Shown here: piece after piece, positions 54,712 through 64,000 of the stretch
How positions within the stretch are numbered: position 1 is the stretch's first letter
How the letters are laid out: each line of letters begins with the position of its first letter
Origin: Seohaeicola saemankumensis
GTDB taxonomy: Bacteria > Pseudomonadota > Alphaproteobacteria > Rhodobacterales > Rhodobacteraceae
Assembly: GCF_020171285.1 (NCBI RefSeq)
Contig: NZ_JAIUZI010000015.1
Span: forward strand, 62,001-126,000
Direction of reading: 5' to 3'
Length of the DNA stretch: 64,000 bases
Program-made: the position numbers and the translations under genes
The notes under the pieces: model-generated
The model's database searches: none
Told to the model about the DNA's origin: nothing
What the model saw: only the letters and a program-made list of their open reading frames with translations

Positions 54712-55509
54712 TTAGCCGATACGGCCCGTGATGTAGCTTTCCGTGCGCGGATCTTCGGGGTTGGTAAAGATATGTCCGGTCTCACCGAACTCGACCAGAT
54801 TGCCGAGATGGAAGAAGGCGGTTTTCTGGCTGACCCTTGCGGCCTGCTGCATCGAATGGGTCACGATCACGACCGAATAGTTCTGCCGCAATTCGTCGAT
54901 CAGTTCTTCGACCTGGGCGGTGGCGATCGGGTCCAGCGCGGAACAGGGTTCGTCCATCAGCAGGACTTCGGGTTCGGTCGCCACCGCGCGGGCGATACAC
55001 AGGCGCTGCTGCTGACCGCCGGACAGACCAGTTCCGGGCGCATCCAGGCGGTCCTTGACCTCGTCCCAGATCGCGCCCCGGCGCAGGGATTTCTCGACAA
55101 TATCATCCAGTTCGGCCTTGTTGCGGGCCAGCCCGTGAATTCGCGGACCATAGGCGATGTTGTCATAGATCGACTTGGGGAACGGGTTCGGCTTCTGGAA
55201 CACCATGCCGACCTTGGCGCGCAGCTGCACCGGGTCGACCTTGGGGTCATAGATGTCCTCGCCATCCAACAGGATGTCACCTTCGACCCGGCAAATGTCA
55301 ATCGTGTCGTTCATCCGGTTCAGGCAGCGCAGAAACGTGGATTTGCCGCAACCCGAAGGCCCAATAAAGGCGGTAACCGTCTTGTCTTCGATCTGTACAT
55401 TCACGTCTTTGATCGCGTGAGTATCACCGTAGTAGACTTGGACATTGTTCGCGGCGATTTTGATGTTCTTGGTGTCCACGTCTCTCTCCAGCAAAGTCAT
55501 ATCGTTCAT
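54712..55509 (-). CDS. pstB: Phosphate ABC transporter ATP-binding protein PstB
   Basis: The 265-residue ATPase has Walker [10 protein letters not shown], the PstB-specific [20 protein letters not shown], signature [14 protein letters not shown], Walker [13 protein letters not shown] and [11 protein letters not shown]. It powers high-affinity phosphate uptake. The start at 55509 follows the pstA stop by 11 bases. Confidence 0.97.
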   Translation of the reverse strand: MNDMTLLERDVDTKNIKIAANNVQVYYGDTHAIKDVNVQIEDKTVTAFIGPSGCGKSTFLRCLNRMNDTIDICRVEGDILLDGEDIYDPKVDPVQLRAKVGMVFQKPNPFPKSIYDNIAYGPRIHGLARNKAELDDIVEKSLRRGAIWDEVKDRLDAPGTGLSGGQQQRLCIARAVATEPEVLLMDEPCSALDPIATAQVEELIDELRQNYSVVIVTHSMQQAARVSQKTAFFHLGNLVEFGETGHIFTNPEDPRTESYITGRIG

Positions 55510-55520
55510 GGTACAGGTCC

Positions 55521-56876
55521 CTACCAGCGACGTTCAAAGCGGCGGCGCAGGATCACGGCCACCGTATTCATGGTAATCAGAAAGACCAGCAGGATGATGA
55601 TACCGCCCCAGGCGCGTTCGTAAAACGCCGGGTCGGCCCGCTTGGCCCATTCATAGATTTGCGCAGGCATCGCCGAGTTCGGCGACATCAGTCCCGAGGC
55701 AAGGCTGTCGGGCGCATTCGAGGCGATAAAGCCCACCATCCCGATCAGCAACAGCGGTGCCGTTTCCCCCAGCGCCTGTGCCAGACCGATAATGGTGCCG
55801 GTCAGGATCCCCGGCGCGGCCAACGGCAGCACATGGTGGAAAACCGCCTGCATTTTTGACGCACCGACCCCAAGCGCGGCATCGCGGATCGACGGCGGCA
55901 CAGACTTCAGCGAAGCACGGGTCGAGATGATAATTGTCGGCAGCGTCATCAACGTCAGCACCAACCCGCCGACCAAAGGTGCAGATGTCGGCAGATGCAT
56001 GTAGTTGATGAAAACCGCCAGACCCAGGATACCGAATACGATAGACGGTACAGCGGCGAGGTTGGAGATATTGACCTCAATGACATCGGTCAGCCAGTTC
56101 TGTGGCGCGAATTCTTCAAGGTAGATCGAAGCCGCCACACCGATCGGCAACGCCAGCGCCAGCACCACCAGCATCATGAATAGCGAACCAATCATGGATA
56201 CGCCCATTCCAGCGGCTTCTGGGCGCTGGTCGGAGGCGTCCGCTCCGGTGATGAAGTCGAGATTAAAAGTCTTCTCTATCACGTCGTTGACGACAAGAAT
56301 ATCCACGAAATCAAGCTGTTCTGCGTTGATGCTCTTGTCGTTTGCGATCGACTCCCGGCTGACCCGTCCCTTCATGTAGCCATCGACGCGGCCGTTGGCG
56401 AGAAAGCGGAACTCGATGGTCTCTCCGATCTTGTCAGGGTTGGCGATGACATAGTCACGCAGCTGCGCGGGCGCACTCTTGGACAGGATCGCCGCCTGTT
56501 CCTTGGCCGACAGTTCGCTCTGAATACCCAGTTCCTCTAATTTGACCGAAAAGGCATTCTTGATCAGCGGCGCATAGCCAAAGGTCGACACCTTTTTGAT
56601 CTTTTCCAGGTCGCGGGTTCCCGACTTGTCCAGCTTGCTTTCCAACAGTTCGACCTGCAGCGTGACAAAGGTCTGGCTGTACGCTCCGACACCCCGGCTG
56701 ACGATGGTGGACACCAGTATGATCAGCATGAGAAGGCCGACTGCAATGGCCGCGATTCCGTAGATTTGGAACCGTTTTTCCGCGGCATTGCGGCGTGCGG
56801 TTCGCTTGCTGAGCGTCATCAGGGAACCGCCGTGTGGCTTACGTCCGTTTTCCGTGGACTGCGATGTCTCGGTCAT
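55521..56876 (-). CDS. pstA: Phosphate ABC transporter permease PstA with long N-terminal domain
   Basis: The 451-residue permease carries a cytoplasmic start, a membrane segment ([22 protein letters not shown]) and a large periplasmic DUF3333-type domain before the usual five-segment PstA core. The core has [16 protein letters not shown] and [27 protein letters not shown] (EAA loop). The length is about 150 more than E. coli PstA, typical of alphaproteobacteria. Its start overlaps the pstC end (4 bases). Confidence 0.95.
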   Translation of the reverse strand: MTETSQSTENGRKPHGGSLMTLSKRTARRNAAEKRFQIYGIAAIAVGLLMLIILVSTIVSRGVGAYSQTFVTLQVELLESKLDKSGTRDLEKIKKVSTFGYAPLIKNAFSVKLEELGIQSELSAKEQAAILSKSAPAQLRDYVIANPDKIGETIEFRFLANGRVDGYMKGRVSRESIANDKSINAEQLDFVDILVVNDVIEKTFNLDFITGADASDQRPEAAGMGVSMIGSLFMMLVVLALALPIGVAASIYLEEFAPQNWLTDVIEVNISNLAAVPSIVFGILGLAVFINYMHLPTSAPLVGGLVLTLMTLPTIIISTRASLKSVPPSIRDAALGVGASKMQAVFHHVLPLAAPGILTGTIIGLAQALGETAPLLLIGMVGFIASNAPDSLASGLMSPNSAMPAQIYEWAKRADPAFYERAWGGIIILLVFLITMNTVAVILRRRFERRW

Positions 56877-58354
56877 TCGTACTGCTCCCGATATGTGCGC
56901 ACGATGTACAGCGCCAGCACGTTCAGACCCAACGTCAGAACAAACAGCGTCAGACCCAGCGCAAAGGCCACAAGGGTTTCAGGGCTGGCGAAATCGGTAT
57001 CGCCGGTCAACTGGCTGACGATCCGGGTGGTGATCGTCGTCATCGATTCCAGCGGGTTGAGCGAGAACTTGGCAATCGCCCCTGCCCCCATGACCACGAT
57101 CATGGTTTCACCGATGGCCCGGCTGGCGGCCAGCAGGACCGCGCCGACAATCCCCGGCAGGGCCGCCGGCAAGACCACCTGCCGCACGGTTTCCGACTTG
57201 GTCGCGCCCAGCCCGAGAGAGCCGTCGCGCATCGCTTGTGGCACGGCGTTGATAATGTCATCACTCAGCGAGGATACAAAGGGGATCAGCATGATGCCCA
57301 TCACCACCCCGGCCGTCAGCACCGATGTTGCCCCGGTCATCCAGTCGACGCCCAGCAAACCGTCCTCGCCGCGGCCAAAGACTTTGACCAGTGCGGGCCC
57401 CACCGTCAGCAGCGCGAAAAGCCCGTACACGATAGTAGGAATGCCGGCGAGGATCTCGAGCAACGGCTTGGCGAAGGCTCGGGTATGCCGGTTGGCGTAC
57501 TCGGACAGGTAAATGGCTGCGAACAGGCCGATGGGCACCGCCACCAGCAGGGCGAGGAAAGAGATATAGAGCGTTCCCCACAACAGCGGCAGAATGGACA
57601 ACTCGCTGTCGCCGCGAAAGTTCGGAGCCCAGGTGCTGCCGAAAAAGAAATCGGTCCACGGGTGCAGTTTGAAGAAGTTCAGCGTTTCGAACAGCATCGA
57701 CAAAACGATGCCGACGGTGGTCAAGATGGCCAGCGACGCGGCGAGGATCAGCAAGGCCAAAACGCCCTGCTCGACGACATTTCGGGCGCGGAAATCCTTG
57801 TTCGTACGGGTATAGGCAAACGCCAGTCCACCCGCGGCCAGCATCCCGATAACCACGATCATCGCGATGTTGCCCGTCGTCGTCATCCGGCGGAACTGCT
57901 GCGCGGCGGTCAGGACCTCGGGGCGCACGTCCGATCCCAGCGCCACGCCAACTTCGCCCAGCCGCGCACGCACGTCGGTCGCGTCACTGCGCAGGTTGTC
58001 CGCTTCGCTCTTTGTCAGACTTCCCTGGCGGACGGCTTCGTCCAGCCCATCTGCCACCCGGCGAACATCGCTCATCACCAGCCCACGGGTCGTGCCCTCG
58101 GGGATCAACTCGTCCGGGATCATGCCGGACACGCGCGTTTCGATCAAAATTGGCTGTGCCAGCACCCAGATCGCCAGCACGCCCAGTGCCGGCACCAAGG
58201 CGCTGAGCGCAACGTTCAAACCGTAGTAGGTGGGAAGAGAATGCAGCGCGCGGGCATCGCCGCCGGCTGTCGCCAAGGCACGGCTGCGCCCCAGGACAAA
58301 CCCGACCGCGGCCAGCGCAAAGAGCAGTACAACGAGCCATAACGTGGGCATCAA
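56873..58354 (-). CDS. pstC: Phosphate ABC transporter permease PstC, long form
   Basis: The 493-residue permease has an N-terminal membrane segment, then a soluble insertion (about residues 70-180), then the PstC core. Recognisable are FFFGSTWAPN, LLEILAGIPTIVYGLFA and SLGLGATKSETVRQVVLPAALPGIVG (EAA loop). The length exceeds E. coli PstC by about 170 residues. A strong hairpin lies between pstS and this gene; the start at 58354 may be one codon further in (MM). Confidence 0.95.
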   Translation of the reverse strand: MMPTLWLVVLLFALAAVGFVLGRSRALATAGGDARALHSLPTYYGLNVALSALVPALGVLAIWVLAQPILIETRVSGMIPDELIPEGTTRGLVMSDVRRVADGLDEAVRQGSLTKSEADNLRSDATDVRARLGEVGVALGSDVRPEVLTAAQQFRRMTTTGNIAMIVVIGMLAAGGLAFAYTRTNKDFRARNVVEQGVLALLILAASLAILTTVGIVLSMLFETLNFFKLHPWTDFFFGSTWAPNFRGDSELSILPLLWGTLYISFLALLVAVPIGLFAAIYLSEYANRHTRAFAKPLLEILAGIPTIVYGLFALLTVGPALVKVFGRGEDGLLGVDWMTGATSVLTAGVVMGIMLIPFVSSLSDDIINAVPQAMRDGSLGLGATKSETVRQVVLPAALPGIVGAVLLAASRAIGETMIVVMGAGAIAKFSLNPLESMTTITTRIVSQLTGDTDFASPETLVAFALGLTLFVLTLGLNVLALYIVRTYREQYE

Positions 58355-58395
58355 GGGCTCCGATCGCGTCTAGCGGATGGTAGAGAATGTAGAGT

Positions 58396-58423
58396 TGGCC
58401 GGGAGCACTCACACTCCCGGCCA
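58396..58423 (-). terminator. Intercistronic hairpin between pstS and pstC
   Basis: A perfect 10-base-pair stem TGGCCGGGAG/CTCCCGGCCA with an 8-base loop lies 8 bases after the pstS stop. No T-run follows. It likely stabilises pstS mRNA or partly terminates, giving more binding protein. Confidence 0.75.
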
Positions 58424-58431
58424 GAAGCGAC

Positions 58432-59472
58432 TTACATCGCGCCGCCCATGACGGCTTCGTCGGAAACGGCCGCTTGCGTTTCGGCCAGTTCCGGGTCGGA
58501 GACGAGACCGTATTCGGCCAGCGGGCCGTCGGGGCCGGCGATTTCATCCGCGACGAAGAATTCGGCATATTCCTTCAGGCCGGGGATCACACCGATATGC
58601 GCTTTCTTCACGTAGAAGAACAGCGGGCGCGACACCGGGTATTCGCCGGTTGCGATGGACTCGGTCGAGGGGACAACGCCGGACATGGTCGCAACCTGCA
58701 GCTTGTCGGTGTTGTTCTCGTAAAAGGCCAGACCAAAGACGCCAATGCCGTCCTTGTTGCTTTCGATGCGGGCCAGGGTCTCGGTGTAGTCGCCATCGAT
58801 GTCGACCGAAACGCCGTCGGTGCGCAGCGAGATACAGGCTTTTTCGGCGGCTTTCTTGTCGTCGCCATTGGCGGCCTTCAGCGCCTCGAAGGCGCCGGTG
58901 GCTTCACAGCCCGCCAGGATCACCTTGTCCTCAAAAACTTCACGGGTGCCGTGCTTGGTGCCCGGGACATAGGCCTGGATCGGCTGCGCAGGGAAGGCCG
59001 CATTCACGTCGGCCCAGGTCTTGTTCGGGTTGTCGACCAGAGCGCCGTCAACCAGAACCTTGTCGGACAGGGCCAGGAACCAGTCGGTCGGGGTGAATTC
59101 AAAGCCGTTGCCATTGATGTCGCTGGCAAAGACGATGCCGTCGTAACCAATGCGGACTTCGATGATGTCGGTCACGCCATTCTCGGCGCAGGCCGCGATT
59201 TCCTTGTCCTTGATCTTGCGCGATGCGTTGGCGACGTCGATGGTGTTCTCGCCCACTCCTTCGCAGAACCGCTTCAGACCGGCCGAGGAGCCGCCCGATT
59301 CCACGACCGGGGTCGGAAAGTCGAAGTTTTCGCCGAAAGCTTCCGCCACGATCGAGGCGTAGGGCAGAACGGTCGACGAACCGGCAACCTGGACCTGGTC
59401 GCGCGCGGCAGCAGCGGTTGCAGAAACGGCAGCGATTGCCAGGGCCGAAGCCGACAGTTTCACAAAGGACAT
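58432..59472 (-). CDS. pstS: Phosphate ABC transporter substrate-binding protein PstS
   Basis: The 346-residue periplasmic binding protein has a signal peptide (FVKLSASALAIAAVSATAAA) and then VQVAGSSTVLPYASIVAEAFG, with the phosphate-binding Ser-Thr. ESGGSSAGLKRFCEGVG and a later KHGTREVF follow. The ATG at 59472 has AAGGAG upstream. A Pho box is 85 bases upstream, so it is the main PhoB target of the locus. Confidence 0.96.
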   Translation of the reverse strand: MSFVKLSASALAIAAVSATAAAARDQVQVAGSSTVLPYASIVAEAFGENFDFPTPVVESGGSSAGLKRFCEGVGENTIDVANASRKIKDKEIAACAENGVTDIIEVRIGYDGIVFASDINGNGFEFTPTDWFLALSDKVLVDGALVDNPNKTWADVNAAFPAQPIQAYVPGTKHGTREVFEDKVILAGCEATGAFEALKAANGDDKKAAEKACISLRTDGVSVDIDGDYTETLARIESNKDGIGVFGLAFYENNTDKLQVATMSGVVPSTESIATGEYPVSRPLFFYVKKAHIGVIPGLKEYAEFFVADEIAGPDGPLAEYGLVSDPELAETQAAVSDEAVMGGAM

Positions 59473-59556
59473 ATGTGTCTCCTTGGGTAAGGTAGCAAAG
59501 TGATCACCCCCATGATGATCTTGCGGCCTCTCGTAGTGAGCCTGCATGCACCTTTT

Positions 59557-59585
59557 GTGACACATACGTAACAGTTTGATGACAG
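59557..59585 (-). promoter_or_regulatory. Pho box ahead of pstS, three 7-base repeats
   Basis: On the minus strand CTGTCAT-CAAA-CTGTTAC-GTAT-GTGTCAC gives three direct repeats at 11-base spacing. The first two form a near-consensus 18-base Pho box. It lies between phoR and pstS, with its downstream edge 84 bases before the pstS ATG. Confidence 0.88.
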
Positions 59586-59679
59586 TGGGCCGATTTTGCG
59601 CCAATGACCCAACGGAAATCTCTGTAAATGCGCGGGAAATTGGTTGTCTGCAACAAGGCGACAAATCTGCAGCGTTCCG

Positions 59680-60726
59680 TCAGGCCGGCAAAATAACCGT
59701 GAAAACAGCGCCTTGCCCAACCTCGCTTTCGACCCTCAGGCGACCACGGTGGCGATTGATGATGTGTTTGACAATCGCCAGGCCCAGACCGGTTCCACCC
59801 AGTTCCCGCGAGCGGTGGTTGTCCGCACGATAGAATCGTTCGGTCAGCCGAGGCAAATGCACAGGATCGATTCCCGGCCCCTTGTCGATGATCTGCACCC
59901 GCGCGGCAGCGGCCCGGATCGCCGGGTCGCGCTCGGAAGATGTCAGAACCACATCGACCTTGCCGCCACTCCCGCCGTATTTGATCGCGTTTTCAACCAG
60001 ATTGGTAAACACCTGGCGCAGCTGATCGGTATCTCCGGTGACATACACGGGTTCCTCAGGGGCGTTCAGCGCAAGGTTGACCCCCGCCGCCTCAGCCAGC
60101 GGGCGCAGCGACGTCAGCGTATCGGCCAACTGTGCGCTCAGATCGATCTTTTCGCGTGGCCTGACCCGCTCTTCGCTTTCAACCCGGTTCAGCGACAGCA
60201 GGTCGCCAACCAGACGGTTCATCCGATTGGATTCGTCGGCCATGATGGACAAGAACCGCTCGCGCGCTGCCGGATCGTCCCGTGCGGCGCCGCGCAGGGT
60301 CTCGATGAACCCGATCAGCGCCGTCAGCGGCGTGCGCAGCTCGTGACTGACATTAGCCACGAAATCACGACGCATCTGGCTGGCTTGCTCCAGATGGGTC
60401 ACGTCCTGAAAGCTGACCAGCACCGCACCGCCCTGGACCGCGCCAATTCCCGGTATGTATCGGCAGAAGACATCATAGGTTGTTTCCTGCACGCCATCGT
60501 TTGACAGGTGCCGCGTTCGGCGCGGGGTTCTGTCGCGCAGAACTTTCTCGATGGTTTCGATTACCGGCGGCTGCCGCAGGATGGTTGCGAAATGGCGTCC
60601 GGTTATCTGCTGGCCCAAAAAAGTTTGCGCCTCGGGATTTGCGGCGATGATCCGTTCGGTCTGGTCAATCAACAGGGCCGGCAATGGGATCGCCGGCAGG
60701 AAATCTTGGATCAGGGAATCGGACAT
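59680..60726 (-). CDS. phoR: Phosphate regulon sensor kinase PhoR without membrane segment
   Basis: The 348-residue histidine kinase opens with a PAS domain (about residues 10-115), then a DHp helix DFVANVSHELRTPLTALIGF with His128, then the catalytic domain with N box LVENAIKYGG, G1 DKGPGIDP and G2 GGTGLGLAIVKHI. No hydrophobic stretch long enough for a membrane helix is seen, so it is probably cytoplasmic or held by PhoU and Pst. The ATG at 60726 is chosen; a GTG at 60765 would add 13 residues. It lies 207 bases upstream of pstS, with the Pho box between. Confidence 0.92.
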   Translation of the reverse strand: MSDSLIQDFLPAIPLPALLIDQTERIIAANPEAQTFLGQQITGRHFATILRQPPVIETIEKVLRDRTPRRTRHLSNDGVQETTYDVFCRYIPGIGAVQGGAVLVSFQDVTHLEQASQMRRDFVANVSHELRTPLTALIGFIETLRGAARDDPAARERFLSIMADESNRMNRLVGDLLSLNRVESEERVRPREKIDLSAQLADTLTSLRPLAEAAGVNLALNAPEEPVYVTGDTDQLRQVFTNLVENAIKYGGSGGKVDVVLTSSERDPAIRAAAARVQIIDKGPGIDPVHLPRLTERFYRADNHRSRELGGTGLGLAIVKHIINRHRGRLRVESEVGQGAVFTVILPA

Positions 60727-60783
60727 GTAACTTTTGAAACCTGTAAACTGCGGGGGCCGGACCACTCTGCCCCCCGCATGTAA

Positions 60784-61971
60784 CTAGGATACGTCAGCGG
60801 CCGCCGCCACCGCATCTGAAAAGATCGCCAGCAGCGCCTCCGGCTCTTCGAGCCCGACGGACACGCGAAAGAACCCTTCGGAGAGGCCCAGTTCCGCGCG
60901 CCGATCGGCTGTCAGCGCCCGGTGCGACGACGACGCAGGGTGTGACAGGGTCGTGCCGACATCACCCAGTGTCGGGGCAAAGGCCAACCCGTCTGCTGCA
61001 CGGGCAAAGGCATTGGCCGCGTCCCTGCCTCCGGTCAGCTCGAAACTGACCATGTTGCACCCCTGCCCCCGCAACAATTCCTGCGCACGTGCCCGATCAG
61101 GATGATCGGTGCGGGTCGGATAGATCACCCGCCTGACCCCCTTCAACCCGGCGAGATGATCGGCCAGCAGCGCGGCAGTCTGCTGGGCACGCTCGAAGCG
61201 CAGATCAAAGGTCAGCATACCGCGTTCGGCCAGCCAGCAGTCAAACGGGCTTGGCGTCAGCCCGGTGGTGACCGAGAATATGCGCAACCGCTCTGCCAGT
61301 TCGGGATCACGCGCGGCGACATAGCCCAGCATGACGTCAGAGTGTCCCGCCAACAGCTTGGTGATCGAATGGATCACGATATCCGCGCCGTGATCAAACG
61401 GGCGGAACCCGCGCGGTGTGGTAAAGGTGTTGTCCACCACCAGCAGAACGCCAGTCTCTTTGCACAACGCCGCCAGCCCCGCGATGTCGGCCACGGCCAG
61501 GGTCGGGTTCGACACCACCTCAACCAGGATCATCCTGGTTTCCGGCCGGATCGCGGCGCGGATCGCATCCAAGTCGCCCGGATCAGCCAGCGTCGTTGCG
61601 ATGCCCAACCGTGGCAGATCCTCCGCTATCAGCCGCAGCGAGCGACCATAAAGCTGATTTCCTCCGATCACATGGTCACCGGCCTTTGTCAGCCCCAACA
61701 GAACCGCAGAGACCGCCGCCATGCCCGATCCCGTCACGACACCACCCGCGACACCCTCCATCGCATCCAGCCGCGCGGCGACCACATCGGCGTTGGGATG
61801 ACCCTCGCGCGAGTATGTATAGCCGTGAACCCGGCCTTCGTATTGCGCGTCCAGCGCGTCCGGCGTCTCGCTGGCATACACCACCGACGGGCTGAGCGGT
61901 GTCACCACCGGCGTGCTGGCACTATGCGGCAGCGGCATCGGCCGGACCAGGGAACCCTTGTCGTTGCGCAT
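60784..61971 (-). CDS. Cys/Met-metabolism PLP enzyme (cystathionine gamma-synthase/methionine gamma-lyase family)
   Basis: The 395-residue protein is a fold-I PLP enzyme. It shows YTYSREGHPNADVVAARLDAMEG near the N-terminus, VVDNTFTTP, the PLP Lys in HSITKLLAGHSDVMLGYV, and RVSVGLEEPE at the end. Family members make or break C-S bonds of cystathionine, homocysteine or methionine; the specific reaction cannot be set from sequence. It overlaps the stop of the upstream carbonic anhydrase gene by one base and ends the yicC-gmk operon. Confidence 0.9.
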   Translation of the reverse strand: MRNDKGSLVRPMPLPHSASTPVVTPLSPSVVYASETPDALDAQYEGRVHGYTYSREGHPNADVVAARLDAMEGVAGGVVTGSGMAAVSAVLLGLTKAGDHVIGGNQLYGRSLRLIAEDLPRLGIATTLADPGDLDAIRAAIRPETRMILVEVVSNPTLAVADIAGLAALCKETGVLLVVDNTFTTPRGFRPFDHGADIVIHSITKLLAGHSDVMLGYVAARDPELAERLRIFSVTTGLTPSPFDCWLAERGMLTFDLRFERAQQTAALLADHLAGLKGVRRVIYPTRTDHPDRARAQELLRGQGCNMVSFELTGGRDAANAFARAADGLAFAPTLGDVGTTLSHPASSSHRALTADRRAELGLSEGFFRVSVGLEEPEALLAIFSDAVAAAADVS

Positions 61972-62495
61972 CAGTCGACCGCTTTCATCTCGTCACGGAA
62001 CCGGCGCATGTTCTCCTGATAGTGCAGCGCGCCGAGGGTGATCCGCTGAGCGTTTTTCTCATCGATTTCACGCACCACCTTGCCCGGCACGCCCATCACC
62101 AGCGAATTGTCCGGGATCACCTTGTTCTCGGTGACAAGCGCCCCTGCCCCGATCAGGCAGTTCCGGCCGATCTTGGCGCCGTTCAGCACCATTGCCCCCA
62201 TGCCGATCAGCGTGTTGTCACCGATTGTACAACCATGCAGCATGACCTTGTGACCGATCGTACAGTTCTTGCCGATGATGAGTGGATAGCCCGCATCGAT
62301 GTGCATCACGCAGTCTTCCTGCACGTTCGATCCCTCGCCAATGCGGATTTCCTCGTGATCCGCGCGGATGGTGCAGCCAAACCAGACTGACGATCCCGCC
62401 TCCATCACCACCTTGCCGATCAGGTTGGCATCCGGGGCGACCCAGGTATCAGCATGGATTTGCGGCGCGTGATCGCCCAAAGCGTATACAGTCAT
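61971..62495 (-). CDS. Gamma-class carbonic anhydrase family protein
   Basis: The 174-residue protein is a left-handed beta-helix of hexapeptide repeats, as in YrdA/Cam-type proteins. The zinc-binding His pattern ([37 protein letters not shown]) is intact with three histidines. These proteins bind zinc; carbonic anhydrase activity is shown for some and not others. It overlaps gmk (ATGA) and is followed by the PLP enzyme gene. Confidence 0.93.
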   Translation of the reverse strand: MTVYALGDHAPQIHADTWVAPDANLIGKVVMEAGSSVWFGCTIRADHEEIRIGEGSNVQEDCVMHIDAGYPLIIGKNCTIGHKVMLHGCTIGDNTLIGMGAMVLNGAKIGRNCLIGAGALVTENKVIPDNSLVMGVPGKVVREIDEKNAQRITLGALHYQENMRRFRDEMKAVD

Positions 62496-63133
62496 GATTT
62501 CTCCTCGAATTCGGTTTGCAATTGGCGGACATGATCGACCAGATGTGGCTGTTGCAGCCGGCGCAGCCGCGTTGCGGTGATGATCGCCTTCAGGTCGCGT
62601 TCGGTGGTGTCCAGGTCATCGTTGATCAGCACATGATCGTAGCTGTCCCAGTGGCTGATTTCGTCCCAGCTTTTCTGCATCCGCTTGGCGATGACCTCGG
62701 CGCTGTCCTGACCGCGCGTTTCCAGACGCCGACGCAGTTCCCTTATCGAAGGCGGCAACAAAAAGATCGACAGCGTGTGTTTGCCCAGGTCCGAGTTCCG
62801 GATCTGCTGCGCGCCCTGCCAATCGATATCAAACAGCACATCCTGCCCGTTATGGATCGCCTCTTCGACCGGCCCCTTGGGTGATCCGTAGAAATTCCCG
62901 AACACGTGGGCATGTTCCAACATGCCGCTTTCGGCGACCGTTTTCTTGAACGCCTCCTCGCTCATGAACCGATAATCCTTACCGTCCAACTCGCCATCTC
63001 GCGGCGCTCGGGTGGTGGCGCTGACCGAGAACACGATCGACGGATCCCAGGCCCGCAACCGTTTGCTGAGCGTCGATTTCCCCGCGCCCGAAGGCGAGGA
63101 CAGAATGATCAAAAGGCCGCGTCGCTGAGCCAT
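62492..63133 (-). CDS. gmk: Guanylate kinase
   Basis: The 213-residue enzyme phosphorylates GMP to GDP. Walker A is [28 protein letters not shown] binds [17 protein letters not shown] and the R-x-x-x-R-x-x lid are present. The start [10 protein letters not shown] at 63133 fits the family, and an upstream in-frame extension is Arg-rich and non-homologous. It lies 29 bases after yicC, a common pairing in proteobacteria. Confidence 0.97.
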   Translation of the reverse strand: MAQRRGLLIILSSPSGAGKSTLSKRLRAWDPSIVFSVSATTRAPRDGELDGKDYRFMSEEAFKKTVAESGMLEHAHVFGNFYGSPKGPVEEAIHNGQDVLFDIDWQGAQQIRNSDLGKHTLSIFLLPPSIRELRRRLETRGQDSAEVIAKRMQKSWDEISHWDSYDHVLINDDLDTTERDLKAIITATRLRRLQQPHLVDHVRQLQTEFEEKS

Positions 63134-63162
63134 TGGGCGCGCTCTCCTTCTTTGAGGCTTTG

Positions 63163-64000
63163 TTATTCGATGTTCTGAACCTGCTCGCGCATCTGGTCGA
63201 TGACGGCCTTCAGGTCCAGCCCGACCGAGGTCAGGTCGGTGTTCTGGGATTTGGAGCACAGCGTGTTGGCCTCTCGATTGAACTCCTGCATCAGGAAATC
63301 CAGCTTGCGCCCCACCGCGCCCCCCGTGTTCAACAATTTGCGCGCGGCCCCGACATGCGCCTTGAGGCGGTCGATTTCCTCGGTCACGTCCGATTTCACC
63401 GCGAGCACCGCCAGTTCCTGTGCGACCCTGTCCGGGTCCGCACCGTCGGAATTTTCCAGTACGCGGGCCAGGTTGGTCCGAAGGGTATCGGCCATGGTCT
63501 CACGGCGCGCCTCGGCAAGCGCGGCAGCCTGCGACGTCAGCGCCGCCACCTGCGTCAGCTGATCATCCAGCACCCGCGCCAGCGCCGCGCCCTCGGTTTC
63601 ACGCATGTTCAGGAATGCCTCAACCAGTGGTGTGAACTCGCTCTTGATTTGTGCGACCAGCGGCTCGACATCATGCTCCGCGGCCCCGGCATCTGTCATT
63701 CCGCGCAGCCCCAACAGGTCGCTGGCCGAAGACGGCGCCATCGCGATCCCGCGTCGCGCGGCCTCTGCCTCGATCTGGCCCAGGGCATCCAGCGCCGCCA
63801 TCATCGCCTGCCGGTTCAACTCTAGCCCGGCAGATTCGTCGGCCCGCGTCAAACGCAGCGACACGGTTACGTTTCCGCGTGTCACCGCCTTGCCCAACTG
63901 GCCGCGCAAGGCCGCCTCGAGGCCCTCCAGCCAATCGGGGACCCGCAGCCTTAGATCCAGGCCCTTCGCGTTGACGCTGCGCAACTCCCAGCTCCAGGAA
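63163..64000 (-). CDS. yicC: YicC/YloC family endoribonuclease (5' end outside window)
   Basis: The frame stays open to the right edge, where the codons read [11 protein letters not shown], the conserved early part of YicC. The start is thus beyond the window. Visible segments are [23 protein letters not shown]-type, RGNVTVSL, and the C-terminal [19 protein letters not shown], which is the family signature. YicC homologues are reported as RNases. It is the first visible gene of the yicC-gmk-carbonic anhydrase-PLP operon. Confidence 0.94.
   Translation of the reverse strand, partial: SWSWELRSVNAKGLDLRLRVPDWLEGLEAALRGQLGKAVTRGNVTVSLRLTRADESAGLELNRQAMMAALDALGQIEAEAARRGIAMAPSSASDLLGLRGMTDAGAAEHDVEPLVAQIKSEFTPLVEAFLNMRETEGAALARVLDDQLTQVAALTSQAAALAEARRETMADTLRTNLARVLENSDGADPDRVAQELAVLAVKSDVTEEIDRLKAHVGAARKLLNTGGAVGRKLDFLMQEFNREANTLCSKSQNTDLTSVGLDLKAVIDQMREQVQNIE

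Noticed and set aside
56834-58342. A 502-codon plus-strand open frame opposite pstC
   Set aside because: It mirrors a well-supported membrane protein gene. The translation is Gln/Arg/His-rich with no domain, and such long antisense frames are expected in GC-rich DNA.
58474-59490. A 338-codon plus-strand frame opposite pstS
   Set aside because: It is antisense to a well-supported gene and no family resemblance is seen.

Overview
The window is a GC-rich stretch of an alphaproteobacterial chromosome, most probably from the Roseobacter group of Rhodobacteraceae. This is inferred from gene content: a ChpT-type histidine phosphotransferase, a ribosomal protein bL21 with a C-terminal helix-hairpin-helix tail, olsB-olsA for ornithine lipids, a DUF3553 gene, and many acyl-CoA and branched-chain amino acid transport genes. 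It is almost fully coding. I saw no insertion sequence, prophage, integrase or CRISPR array. Both edges cut a gene: a multihaem cytochrome on the left and a yicC homologue on the right.

From 1 to 20 kb the genes are mostly core. They are the truncated multihaem cytochrome, rlmE, a Ppx/GppA phosphatase, a three-gene C1 operon (small 'virulence factor' family protein, MetF-like reductase, methyltetrahydrofolate methyltransferase), a PPK2 kinase, tRNA-Ser(CGA), two tandem DUF2059 genes, rplU-rpmA, a GNAT gene, obgE-proB-proA, chpT, a DUF3553 gene, olsB-olsA, a porin and rpsB-tsf. Several promoters, terminators and leader hairpins are visible here.

From 20 to 31 kb lie a LuxR-type regulator with no luxI nearby and an acyl-CoA catabolic block. 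The block holds a MaoC dehydratase, two zinc-free MDR oxidoreductases, two histidine phosphatases, a catalytic and non-catalytic acyl-CoA dehydrogenase pair, two SDRs and an APH-family kinase. The combination suggests breakdown of bulky or hydroxylated acyl-CoAs with a phosphorylation step. A decayed IclR-family regulator gene follows, at about 30.7 to 31.6 kb.

From 31.9 to 37 kb is a complete livJHMGF-type ABC importer. From 37 to 46 kb two divergent operons share a short intergenic region with a perfect CGGGTCA-N9-TGACCCG palindrome. One is glutathione-related (GST, SDR, kappa-class GST/HCCA isomerase). The other runs hxlR, two crotonases, serine hydrolase, acetoacetate-CoA ligase, TesB thioesterase and amidohydrolase, with overlapping or near-overlapping ends. 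From 46 to 53 kb are an SDR, an acyl-CoA ligase, a SulP transporter, and a glutaryl-CoA dehydrogenase divergent from a LysR regulator.

From 53 to 61 kb is a full phosphate-starvation locus in the order phoR-pstS-pstC-pstA-pstB-phoU-phoB on the minus strand. A three-repeat Pho box lies ahead of pstS. The last 3 kb hold yicC-gmk-gamma carbonic anhydrase-PLP lyase as one overlapping minus-strand operon.
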